Part shown: in pieces, positions 21,081 through 31,603 of the stretch
How the letters are laid out: each line of letters starts with the position of its first letter
How positions within the stretch are numbered: the first letter of the stretch is position 1
NCBI RefSeq assembly: GCF_000835495.1
Contig: NW_015622548.1
Span: 124,001-188,000, forward strand
DNA: 64,000 bases
DNA from: Cladophialophora immunda
Lineage: Eukaryota > Ascomycota > Eurotiomycetes > Chaetothyriales > Herpotrichiellaceae
Reading direction: 5' to 3'
Translations under genes and position numbers: made by a program
Notes under the pieces: model-generated
The model's database searches: none
What the model was told of the DNA's origin: nothing
What the model saw: the letters and a program-made list of their open reading frames with translations, nothing else

Positions 21081-23018
21081 ATGAAGTTGATAAAAAGCTC
21101 CGTAGTGACGCCACGGCTGCTACGCATCTTTCTCTTCTGCTCGGTGAGTGAGGCATCTTACTTCATGAGATGTTACCGCTGACTATTGATCTCCAGATTG
21201 GTGCTATGGTACGTGCGAGCGCTGGGCAATGACCTTTCTAGGTGATGTCGCCGTAATGGCTCGCTGACAGTTCACGCTGGTACAGAACTTTGGCTACGAC
21301 AATACCTGGTGGGGTGGAATCATTGGTCTTCCGAGTTTTGTGGCAGCTTATGGACGTAAGAATGGTCCAGGCGAGCCAAGGACTCTTCCATCGTCCTGGT
21401 TGTCCGCTGCGAGCGGTACACCAGTCGCCAGCTGGATCCTTGGTTGCGGCATTGCGGGACTGCTCGCCAACAAGCTGGGGAGGAGAAAGACCATCGTCGT
21501 TCTGTGCATCATTGCCCTTGTGGGGATGGTAATCCAAAGCTCGGTACGCAACTACTGGGGTCTCATGGTCGGAAGAATGGTCAACGGTGTCTCCATGGGT
21601 AAGTCATAAGATCCTGACTTGTGACATGGATGTGTTACTGACTCGTGCTAGGTATCGAGGCCAACTGCATTCCAATGTACATGGCTGAACTTGCACCTCC
21701 ATCGATTCGAGGCAACCTCATCAACTTCTACCAAAGCTGGCTGTTCCTCGGCGCAATTATCGCTTCAGGCGTGGTTGTTGGTTCGTCAAAGCATTTGAGT
21801 GGCAGGTGGGAGTACTTAACAGGCGAGTTCCTGCAGTAAATCCGCCCTTTGACAAAGAAGCTAACATCAGAATCGCAGTAATCGTTGTGCAGTTCGTACT
21901 TCCCTGTCTGCTCCTCTGCGCGGTCTGGTTCATTCCCGAATCTCCCCGTTGGCTTCTTTCCAAGGGCAGAAGAGACGAGGCATGGAAAGCTTTGGCCTAT
22001 GTGCGCCATGGCACGCTGACCGATGAGCAAGTCACTGAGGAACTGGATTTGCTTGACCAGGCTATGCATCAAGAGAAAGAGGCTCATCAAGCAACGAGTT
22101 ACATTGACTGTTTCAAGGGGACGAACGGCCGACGCACCTTGGTTGCAGTCGGCGTCCAGGTCTTACAACAGGCTCAAGGAAACTCGTTCATGATGACTTA
22201 CCTTGTTATCTTTCTGGAACAGATCGGTGTACAAGATCCTCTCACTATCCAGCTGGCCAGTATATGCTGTGGTTTTGCCGGAACCCTGGTCGCCTTTGTT
22301 CTGAGCGATAGAATAGGTCGGCGTCCACTCTTGATCGGTGGTGCTTTCTTGATGACTGCCCTCATGTGGACGGTTAGTGGTCTTGCATCATGGCAGTCCC
22401 GAGGTGTGAAAGGAGCAACTGCGCAGGGATGCGTGACAGCCATCATGCTTTATGTGAGTACAGCAGCAGTTCTCCCGACCTCAGGCGAACAACGGGCGCT
22501 GAACTTGACACAGGAATTCGTTTCCGTCGCCTGTTGGGGATCAGTTATGTGGACCGTGACAGGTAAGTCACCTCGCTTCTAAAGAATGCTGCCTTCGTGA
22601 GCTGACGAGCGCCGCAGCGGAAGTGGGCACCACTCAGCTTCGAGAGCGTACCATTGCTCTTGCCACCATGATCGGTTTCTCGAGCAGCGTGTTGATCACC
22701 TACGTCAATCCTTATGTCCAGGGGAGTCCGGGAAATCTTGGGTCCAAAATTGGTATGGTCTACGGCGCATGTTCCATCTTGACGATGGCTTTTGTCTATC
22801 TTGTAGTCCCAGAGATGAGAGGCAGAAGCTTGGAGGAGCTCGACGAACTTTTCCACGCAAAAGTGCCCGCCTGGAGGAGCAGAAGCTATATCGGCACTGG
22901 TATTGGGGCCAGGATCACCCAGATCGAGAACGCTGCGCTCCATGGCAAGGCTATTGAACAGGGGCAGGTTGTCGAGACTGTTGAGTTTGAAGAGACCCAA
23001 AAGCCAAAAGCACTATGA
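21081..23018 (+). CDS. MFS transporter, sugar-porter type
   Basis: Six exons (21081-21143, 21197-21208, 21286-21598, 21652-21822, 21879-22562, 22618-23018) give 547 residues. The 12-nt second exon encodes only IGAM and restores FCSIGAMNFGYDNTWWGG. The intron 21823-21878 is of GC-AG type (ACAG|gcgagt, branch-like gctaac) and is needed to keep phase into VIVVQFVLPC. Sugar-porter signatures are present: NKLGRRK, GRMVNGVSMGIEANCIPMYMAE split here by an intron, PESPRWLLSKGRR, DRIGRRPLL and PEMRGRSLEELDELF at the end of helix 12. About twelve helices are expected, in the plasma membrane. The substrate is not predictable; the company of amidases and a LamB/YcsF protein suggests a nitrogen-containing compound or glycoside rather than plain sugar. 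Confidence 0.88.
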
Positions 23019-23603
23019 GGAGCAACTGCAACGACCTCTGAAATAGGGTGCCCAGTATATTTGTTGACTACTGCGAAGGAGGCCTCTGAGTCTTTTTCCA
23101 AATTCATACAAGTACAAGGATTACGAGGTATTGGGGTTAACGATTTCAAAAATCCAGACTTAAAAAGTTAAAACTTGAAACATTTCGTCCGCTTCATCCT
23201 CTCAACAAAACGCAGGAGAACAAACAAACTCCGGTGAATCCTTTGGTCCATGTTCTGGGGAGTGGTACTGACGTGTACATGCGCCTGTAACTGGGCCCGT
23301 AAAGCACAGACAGCCATTGCAACCAAGGTCGCGGATGCATCTCCAGGAAAAGCCCATTCCAAACTCTAGCGACTTCAACTTGAAGCCGAGCGAACCGTGG
23401 AAAGATCTGGAGACCTTCTCAGACATCTGAGAGGTGGATAATTTCTTTCACCAACAACAAATTGCCCGCGGGGCGATTCTAGTTCCCCTTGTCGAATACC
23501 CTTAAATATGCATGCCATCGCTGCTCGAAGACAGCCAGAATCTGCAAAAACAGTCTCCGCAAGACTCATAAACACTTTCTTTTATAGCTAACCTGCTGCT
23601 TCG
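23019..23603. other. 3' flank of MFS and promoter of amidase 1
   Basis: No gene is visible. The element TTGCCCGCGGGGCGA at 23462-23476 lies 128 bp before the amidase start. Confidence 0.5.
23462..23476 (+). promoter_or_regulatory. TTGCCCGCGGGGCGA element upstream of amidase 1
   Basis: Identical over 15 bp to the copy upstream of the MFS gene and centred about 135 bp before the amidase ATG, a typical distance for a fungal activator site. Confidence 0.5.
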
Positions 23604-25410
23604 ATGCCGCCTCCTTTCCACATCAGTAATTGGCGTCAAGCAGTAGCCGATCCCCGGCGTATTCTTGAGACTTCCATCCCCGAAGCGTGGCGTCTGCCGT
23701 TGGATTTGAAGAGCGAGGCAGAAGATGGAAAACTTGCCCCTGAAGATCCGAGAGTCCTTCGTTGTGGCATACTGGACGGCATCGACCTGGAGATAACGTC
23801 CATTCGAGATGTTGGGCAACTGCGGTCATCACTAGCCAGCGGGAAATATACTGCCGTACAAGTTACCACTGCCTTCTGCAAGCGGGCAGCCATTGCACAT
23901 CAATGCACCGCATGCCTTACCTGCTTCTTTCCCGAGCTGGCGATACAGGGGGCTCGAGACTTGGACGCGCATCGTGAACAATTTGGAACCGTGACAGGTC
24001 CCTTGCACGGCGTCCCCGTCTCGCTCAAAGACTTGTTTGACATTGCCGGGCAACCAACCACTCTCGGACTGGTTTCCTGGCTCCCAAATATTGCCGCGAA
24101 GAACTCGGACGTCGCCGACGCTGTCCTGGCGGCTGGCGGGATCCTTTATGCCAAGACGGGTTGTTCCCAAGCTTGCCTGATGGTAGAGAGCATCAACAAC
24201 ATTTTCGGAGCCATTCGAAATCCATACAACCTGACTTTGAGCGTAGGAGGCTCCACCGGAGGAGAGGGAGCCTTGATCGCATCCAAAGGGAGTATAATCG
24301 GCTCCGGAACCGATGGGGGAGGCAGTCTTCGCTTCCCGGCCATGTTCTGCGGTCTGTGGGCCTTGAAATGCTCCAAAGGTCGGCTGTCATGCCGAGGACT
24401 TGGGTTGATGGTTGATGGCAACGAATCAGTCAATGCTGGGCTTGGACCACTTGGAAAAACCGTGTCTGGCCTGGAGTTGTGGATGCAGATACAACTGGCA
24501 ACCGAGCCATGGAAGGTCGATCCTGGTTGTGTCCCGATGGCCTGGAGCGTACGGGAAGCACGTCGTCCGACTTCAAAACTGGTGATTGCGGTGCTCCAGG
24601 ATGATGGAGTGGTCGCACCGACCAAGCCTGTGCGGGTGAGGAATGACTCTGAGAACCATCGGAGACGATACCGCAGAATCATGCTAATCATGCGCAGAGA
24701 GCTTTGGCAAAGGTAACCTCTGCACTAGAGGTCGGTGGCCACAGGGTTGTAGAGTTGCCGGCCGAAAGACTGAAGACTTTGCATCGACGGGGAACCGCAT
24801 GCGTGATGAAATCCAACGTGCAGAATGGCGGCCGAGGGGTCATGAAGCATATTCAGGCCTCAGGGGAACCAGTCATTCCGCGCACAGCCACTGGATCGTT
24901 GGCCTCGTTGTTGACGACCGAGGAGGTGTTCGCAAACCATATGGAGCGGGGCCAGATTGCCTACGATTATGCTACTCTGTGGCAAGAGTATGGAATGGAT
25001 GCCATCTTGGCCCCCGCTGTCGCGCATCCAGCTCCGCCACATGGAAAGTACATCAGCAATTCATATGCGACCATATACAACATGTTGGACTACACGACCG
25101 GAAGTATCCCTGTGACCACCGTCACCACGGACGATGCGCCAGAGAGAGAGTGGCTGGACCATACTCCGTACCCACGCATCGAAACTATGAGGTTCCCTTA
25201 CGACCTAGGGGATAAAGAGATGAAAGAGTTGTGTAAGTCTACCGCTCACTCTCCCAGGAATGACACCTTGTCTAATCGTGCATAGTTACCAGCGCAGACG
25301 TGTTCCGGAGCGCGCCTGTAGGCGTACAGGTCATTTGTCAACGACTGCGAGAGGAAAAGTGCATTGGGGTGATGAAAGAGATCGAGCGACTTTTGGAATT
25401 ATCTAGCTGA
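23604..25410 (+). CDS. Amidase-signature hydrolase 1 (acetamidase/FAAH-like)
   Basis: Three exons (23604-24635, 24698-25232, 25286-25410; introns 62 and 53 nt) give 563 residues. The Ser-cisSer-Lys triad of the amidase-signature family is complete: Lys142 in VSLKDLFD, Ser217 in VGGSTGGEGAL and Ser241 in GTDGGGSLRFP. These are the same residue numbers as in rat FAAH, which has the same domain placement. The N-terminal 60 residues resemble fungal acetamidases (SWRQAV-type start, IPEAWRL). Family members hydrolyse linear amides to acid and ammonia, and some act on esters or carbamates. No signal peptide is seen, so it is probably cytosolic. It lies between the MFS gene and a second, convergent amidase 137 bp away, and its promoter holds the shared 15-bp element. 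Confidence 0.93.
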
Positions 25411-25547
25411 TTGAGAAAGTCCTACAGTCATCATAAGAATGTAATTGCCCAGGTTGGAGTTCATGGTAAGAGGGTTGTAGGATTTTAAAGATCAGGATCG
25501 GGTATTTGTATATTTCGACACCGGGATCTCCTGTCAGCAGCATGCGT

Positions 25548-27094
25548 TCACAGAACGGGAGGTTTCCGACCCTGGACGAGTTGCTCCACTCCGTATGCCA
25601 ATTCCAGCAGTTTCTGCTCCCGATATGGCAGAGAGACCAATTCCAAACCCACGGGTAAGCCACTCTGACCCTGGGTCAAGCCAGCGGGGACAGTGATAGA
25701 GGGGAAAAGCGACTGTGACGATACCAGCGTATTTGTAGGGAAGTCCGCCGCAGGCCACCTCCGAGAAAGTACATCTTCAAGTAATGGAGCCGGGATCTGG
25801 ACATCGGGGAAAGCCAGTGCATCGAGGTTATGCTTAGCTAGAGTGACAGTAATGGCCCGTTGGAGCTCCTCTCGGGCAAGAAGGCGAGCGGTGAAATCGG
25901 GATCTTTCTGGGGAGAGCCAACGCCTGTAGCAATACCCTCGAACAAATCAAGCGCCGGATGATATTTCTTCGACTCGTAGATCTCCTGAGTATTGGTTTT
26001 GAGGAATGGATGGCGACTGAAGAAATCATCAAGGTCGGATCGAGAGCGCTGATGATATGTGAAGGTGATCTCGAGGAGTTTCGTCAAGTTCGGGATGTCG
26101 ACGTCAAGGAGGACCGTGCCGTTATCTTGGAGCGTTTGCAGCGCCGTAGTAATGACCTTGTTCACAGATTGGCTATCTGGACTGGAGTCCGGTCCAAATA
26201 CACCCCGGAGTACACCAATTCGTGCCGATTTGATCTTGTCCACGGACAGGTTCGCTCCATAACTTCCTCCAGTAGGGGGCCCCGCGATAACTGCTGCTGC
26301 TGTATAGGAATCCTGCTCGTCGAAGCCGGCAACTACATCGAGCATTAACGCGGCATCTGTAACGGTTCGGCACATAGGCCCTGGTGTATCTTGAGGAACC
26401 AGGAGAGGCGACAAACCACTTCGGCTGATAATACCAGGGGTACACCGAATACCAACGAGCCCGCAGAATGAAGAAGGTACTCGAATGGAGCCCCCAGTAT
26501 CCTCGCCCACGCCTAGGAGAGCAAGGTCAGCTGCTATAGCGGCACCTGTGCCAGAGCTTGAGCCTCCAGGATCTCTTTTCGTATCATATGGATTCTTCGT
26601 CGTCCCCGATAGGGATGACGTCGAGTGCCAGGACGTTGCGAAATCTTCAAGAAATTCTTCAGTCATACATCATCTGATCACTGGTGTTTAGTCCTACCTG
26701 GCATAGTAGTCTTCGCCAAAATTATCGCTCCTGCCGCCTTCAACCTTGTGACCAAAGTTGCATCCTGCTCAGGTATATAGTCTTTGGCGAGAATCGACCC
26801 GTACGTCGTAGCGAGGCCCTTTGTGCTGGCCTGGTCTTTAACGACCACGGGGATACCATGAAGGGGTCCTTTCAGTTCCGAAGTAGATTTGAGATGCGCA
26901 TCTAACGCATCCGCGTCTTCGATAGCTGTTGATGAGATTGCCAATATACTGTTCAACTTGGGTCCATCGTTGGCCTGGTCGATAGTCTTGATCCGCTGCA
27001 GGTAGTATTCGACTACTTGTCGAGCGTTGAACGTGCCATCGCGATAACCCTTCTGTGCACGAGCAATGGTCAGCTCCTTCAATGATGCGTCCAT
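25548..27094 (-). CDS. Amidase-signature hydrolase 2
   Basis: Two exons (26698-27094 and 25548-26656), with a 41-nt intron, give 501 residues. The triad is complete: Lys86 in PVVVKDQ, Ser165 in DPGGSSSGTGA and Ser189 in GEDTGGSIRVPSSFCG. The Ser-Ser spacing of 24 is the same as in amidase 1, but overall the two proteins are clearly different subfamilies, so this is not a recent tandem duplicate. This type resembles bacterial-style amidases and GatA-like proteins of about 500 residues. No targeting signal is apparent. It is divergent from regulator 2, and their shared 525-bp promoter contains a CCGCGGGGG element. Two distinct amidases in one cluster suggest two successive amide cleavages or two related substrates; this is inference. 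Confidence 0.93.
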
Positions 27095-27619
27095 GGTATG
27101 TCACCGGATTCGATTCTGTGATTGTTCTCTGGCGGGAAGACACTAAAGGAGGGAGTGACGCCTCTGGGGGATTCAGTGTGGTGAACAACAAACTTCGAGT
27201 CTCGACAGTGCTAATGATTTTAGTGCGTATCCAGCGCAAAGGGAGTTCGCCGCGGGGGTCCAACCGGGTTTCGCTTAGGCACTCAGCAGTTTGTCCCCAC
27301 GGAAATCCCAGGCTCTTATCGTGGAAAGTATCCGGCAAGGCTGGGGGGTTAGTCGTGGTGTTGCGACGGCTATTGTTATTTGAGATGATGCCCAGTAAGC
27401 CGTTATCTCTGGGCGCCGCCTAGTAGAATCCTAGACGTAACAGGACAACATATATATGACATCCGATAACCTTGGAAGGCCTAGAACGGTGGGTACGGAC
27501 GACCTCAGAAAACGGCCGTCGGCCACAACATCGGATATCAGCGCATGGGCATCGGTTCAAAATTATCAACACGAGGGGGATGCTTCCCAGGTTTGCAGAG
27601 AATCGGCTCGCTTGGTTCG
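27095..27619. promoter_or_regulatory. Divergent promoter between amidase 2 and Zn2Cys6 regulator 2
   Basis: 525 bp without a gene. It holds the CCGCGGGGG element at 27250-27258. Confidence 0.55.
27250..27258 (+). promoter_or_regulatory. CCGCGGGGG element
   Basis: Lies 156 bp before the amidase 2 start and about 360 bp before regulator 2. It is one base longer in G than the 15-bp core elsewhere and diverges after the G run. Confidence 0.35.
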
Positions 27620-30298
27620 ATGGTGTTGACCACTCCAGCTCCTCGTGAGCATAGGCGAGTCTATCAGGTATGACTCGCTAAGTCTGTCGTCCACATGGGA
27701 ATCGTGCGCTGATCAAGGTTCCTAGGCATGCGAGCCTTGCAGGCTGAAGAAGGTTCGTTGCGAACTGGGATCCGTGGACCAACCCAAGAAAGGGCCTTGT
27801 GCACGCTGTCGCAGGGAGAATAGAGACTGTTCCTTTGCTGCAACTCGGACCAGAAAATTTCCAGCGAGTACGATCGAGGGTCAGGGCCATGAGTCTCGCA
27901 TGCCTCCTGCAAAGAGGCAGCGGACTGAATATGATCATGGAGAAAACGAGCCCGCATCGTCCACATCTGAAGCAGGATCTCCCCCCGCTTCATTTCCACC
28001 GTTAGAAGGGCAGACGCTGGATGAAACTCAAGGCAGAAGCGCTGAGGCAGTTCTACTGAACGGGCATTCCCGAACCTGGCACGACGCTCTTACATTACTT
28101 GCGAGAGTCTGCGACGAAGATGGGACGGAAACGAATGACGCCGAGGGACAGTTACTGTCTCCAGAAGGGCAGGCAAGCATGAGACAAGCCGGACCTGCTT
28201 CTTTCCCCTTCATTGGGAGCACCGTCTCACCGGACACCAAAGCTGCATTGCGAGCCTGGTCGAATCTCCGCTTCGTACGTGGTGGGCTGTTTACGGCTGA
28301 AGAAGCAATGGATATGGTTGACCATTTCTACACGTACCAGGCACCCTTTTCTCCGGCCACCCCAGAGTATTATGCACATCATAGCAAGCATCACCTCCTC
28401 ATCGAGGAAGAGCCCATCCTGACCATAACGATATTGATGATCGGCTCTCGATACCGGAAATGGACTGGGCCAGCAGCGATATCGAGATCCCGCGTCATTC
28501 ACGACCGACTCTGGAGGTATTTGCAAGGGATGATTTCGCGTCTCTTCTGGTTTGAAGACAACTTTGTTGGCGAGTTTACCTCACTGAGTGATCCGTCGAG
28601 TAGTATGCAGAAACGAGGTCAAGATTCGGTGCGGTCCATCCGGTTTCGCACTTTGGGCACTTGCGAAGCTCTCTTGTTGGTGCTGGACTGGCATCCTAGC
28701 GCCCTCCACTTTCCGCCGATTGATGATGATACAACGTCCATTGTGATTGCAGAAACACCAAACACTCGAGATTTGAGCATGTCGAGCGGTGAGTATGAGA
28801 CAGGGGCAGGTCACCTGTGGCTGGCTCGCTCCGGCCACTTATGTCGTTCGATGCTTTCCACCGTGTCCATGCTTGCCACGGAACTTGGATTCTTTGATGG
28901 GAAAGAAGGACCTTCGACATACTATTCTGAGTACCGCGAGCGTTTATACAGAGCTCCATCGACTCGTCAGAGAGCGCAGTCCCTGCAATATTTGATTTGG
29001 ATATATGCTACGCAGCAGCAAACAGGCCCGCCGAGTACGTTCATTTATCACCCTCTCCTTGCCTCCAGTCTTGCACTTGTGGGTGTGTACTGACATGGGT
29101 CCTCAGGTTGGAGGATCAGCACGCCAACCCCTTCTGCACTGCGTATGGAAGCTCAATTGGACAATACGACCGAGTGCTGGGTCCGCGTGGCGACACTGGT
29201 CAAAAGAGCGGATGAAGCACTGTTCAGGTCTCAACGTCATACCCAGAAGATTATCAGGAATGGCCAATACATCTCGATCATGCAGTCATTTCAACCGCTG
29301 CTACAAGAGTTCGTCATCAAATTCAATCATGCAAAATGTAACTTGATCTCTCCAGGCACCCGGACCGTCGAGCTAATGACTACCAGTATCCAGACAAATG
29401 AGACTAATATTATCGATCGAGTTTAACTATATTCAGTTGTGCATCTTCAGCCTGAGCCTGCAGGCGTTGATGCTGCGAAAGTGCCAAACCGTGAGCGATG
29501 AGCCCCGATCCGATAATGGTAAACGCCAGAATTTCAACCTAGACGAAGAGCACCTAAGTCGAACAGCCAAAGCAGCTCGAAGCATCGTCTCCGTGGTAGT
29601 CGATGATCTTCTCCCTGATGACGATGTAAAGCATATACCTGTCCGCTCATACTCAAGAATCCTGGGAGCAGCTCTGGTGCTTCTACAGGTATGAGCACAT
29701 CCTCTTACCCGTTGATCTGACTTGGCTTTTATAGACCCTGACGGAAATTTAGATTTGCGCATCAGAGATGAAGCACGTTCTCGATGTCTCTGCAACATTC
29801 AGCCACATCAAGCAACTTGCAGCTGCTCTTGAGACCTGCGTGGTTGACGATACACACCTCAGCGCTCGGTGGGGAGTGCTTCTGGCTCGATTAACGGACA
29901 GCTTTCAGGCCCGGCTTTCCCAACAACACTTGAGCCTATCCGAGTTCCAGAGGGGGGAATTGGGTGCAAATCGGACTGGAGTCTCAGGGCTGCCTGAAGT
30001 TTCGGAAATATCGATTCAAACACCCAATACGAGTGGCCGCACACAACACCAAAGTCATCCAGATCCCGCTTTCAATCTTCGTACCAATGTTAATGGAATA
30101 AGCACCGCATTACCAGCACCCAACTTCGACGTATACTCAATGTGGTGGGATATCACGCGTCCCGTTGATGCCATGACGGTTGATCAAAATACGCGATATG
30201 GACCTATTCCCTCCGTGGAAGCCGAGATGTCTCTACACGAGGTGTCTTTGGGAAACGGCAATGATAGCTCATTCAATTTTCCGACGAATTTGTTCTAG
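27620..30298 (+). CDS. Zn2Cys6 transcription factor 2 of the cluster
   Basis: Five exons (27620-27667, 27726-29034, 29107-29337, 29387-29688, 29753-30298) give 811 residues in continuous phase. The first 48-nt exon ends in RRVYQ and splices to ACEPCRLKKVRC, giving the cluster Cys18, 21, 28, 41, 44 and 51 with an unusually long 12-residue loop (ELGSVDQPKKGP) between the third and fourth cysteines. The middle is a fungal-specific TF domain with YYAHHSKHHLLIEEEPILTI-type helices and a conserved end, EFNYIQLCIFSLSLQALMLR. The order of features (RVYQACEPCR start, long cluster loop, large C-terminal domain) is that of nitrogen and carbon pathway activators. It is divergent from amidase 2 and upstream of the LamB/YcsF gene. 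Confidence 0.88.
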
Positions 30299-30702
30299 AG
30301 TATGAACTGGGGGGTCCTATTTACTAAATCTCTTCCTAATAAAGACACACTCTTTCCCCGCGGGGCTTCTGTCTTGCAATTTGCCCATTTCGACGCACCT
30401 TGCATAATCGGGAAGAATCCTCAAAGTCATATAGAGATCCACATGTACTCTTTGTATTCAATATTACCAATTTGTTTGTCTTATATGCTCGCCGGTCCGC
30501 GGATTGCCGAGCTTTTCTCGGTGGCTCTCATCGCCTCCCACCACTACAACAACCGGTAATAGGTTGGTCAAAGGGACCCCTGGACTATGCTTCGATTTCG
30601 GTCAAGCTCATATGACCAGACGATTACTCTTTATATCTTCGGACGCTATCAGTTGTGAGCTCAGTCTTTAACAGGCGAAACTCCAATCTCGTGGCCGACA
30701 CA
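30299..30702. promoter_or_regulatory. Promoter of the LamB/YcsF gene
   Basis: A 404-bp region with no gene. It holds the palindrome CCCCGCGGGGC at 30356-30366. Confidence 0.5.
30356..30366 (+). promoter_or_regulatory. CCCCGCGGGGC palindromic element
   Basis: Contains the same everted CGG core, 337 bp before the LamB/YcsF start and 58 bp after the regulator 2 stop. Extended flanks match those of the copy at 20231-20245. Confidence 0.4.
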
Positions 30703-31603
30703 ATGTCTCGTATCAAGCATAAGGCGATGATCAATGTCGACCTGGGAGAGGGATATGGAAACTGGACTTGCGGACCGGACTCAGAGGTTTTACTTCCCCT
30801 GATCGACCATGCCAATATCGCGTGTGGCTTCCATGCCTCGTGGGTGTCGTGCTCTCCTCTGGACAAGGTCCTTATTGACTTGTTGCTCAGGGATCCGCTT
30901 ATAATGATGGAGACCGTGCAGAAATGCAAGGAGTACGGTGTCAAGATAGGTGCACACCCTGGATTTCCCGACCTCCAAGGGTTTGGCCGACGAGAGATGA
31001 AGTTGTCGCATGAGGAACTCACGGCAATCACCATCTACCAGATTGGGGCGCTGAAAGGATTTCTCGACCAAGAGGGCGTGCCGCTCCACCATGTCAAGCC
31101 TCATGGCATGCTCTACGACGTCTGCTGTAGAGATTATGAAGCAGCGAGAGCCGTCTTCCGGGGCATTCCCAAGGGAATCCCTGTCTTTGGGCTCGCCGGC
31201 ACATGTATGGAACAAGCCGCTCAGGATATGGGTATCGAGTTCATTGCGGAGTTCTTCGCGGATGTCAGGTACCATCCGGATGGCACTTTGATCATTGATC
31301 GAAAGAAGCAGTACGTTGTGACCTTTTTAAGCCCTGCGACCGTCGTGAAGTCGTTCTCAACTTTATTCTAATACTCTCCTTGGCTACCACAGGGCTTGGG
31401 ACCCCGAAGACATTAATCGACGAGTGACCCAGCAGCTGGAGATGTGCAGCGTGACCGCCATTGATGGCTCAACTTGTGGACTTCGAATCGGTGACTACCG
31501 CACTTCGATATGTTGTCATTCGGACAGTCCTGGCTGCATCGATATCGTTAAGGAGACCAGAAAGGTGGTGGGTGCGTTCAACAAGAAACACTTTCCCAAC
31601 TAG
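30703..31603 (+). CDS. LamB/YcsF family protein (5-oxoprolinase subunit A-like, putative lactam utilisation)
   Basis: Three exons (30703-30839, 30891-31310, 31393-31603; introns 51 and 82 nt) give 255 residues, the normal family length. Hallmarks are INVDLGEGYGNW near the N-terminus, NIACGFHASDPLIM restored by removing intron 1, GAHPGFPDLQGFGRR, HHVKPHGMLY and FADVRYHPDGTLI. In bacteria this protein (PxpA) acts with PxpB and PxpC to open 5-oxoproline with ATP. In Aspergillus nidulans lamB of this family is needed for 2-pyrrolidinone use together with lamA. No PxpB/C or LamA partner is visible in this window. Intron 1 is 51 nt and stop-free, so the unspliced frame is open. It is the right-hand member of the presumed cluster. 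Confidence 0.92.
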
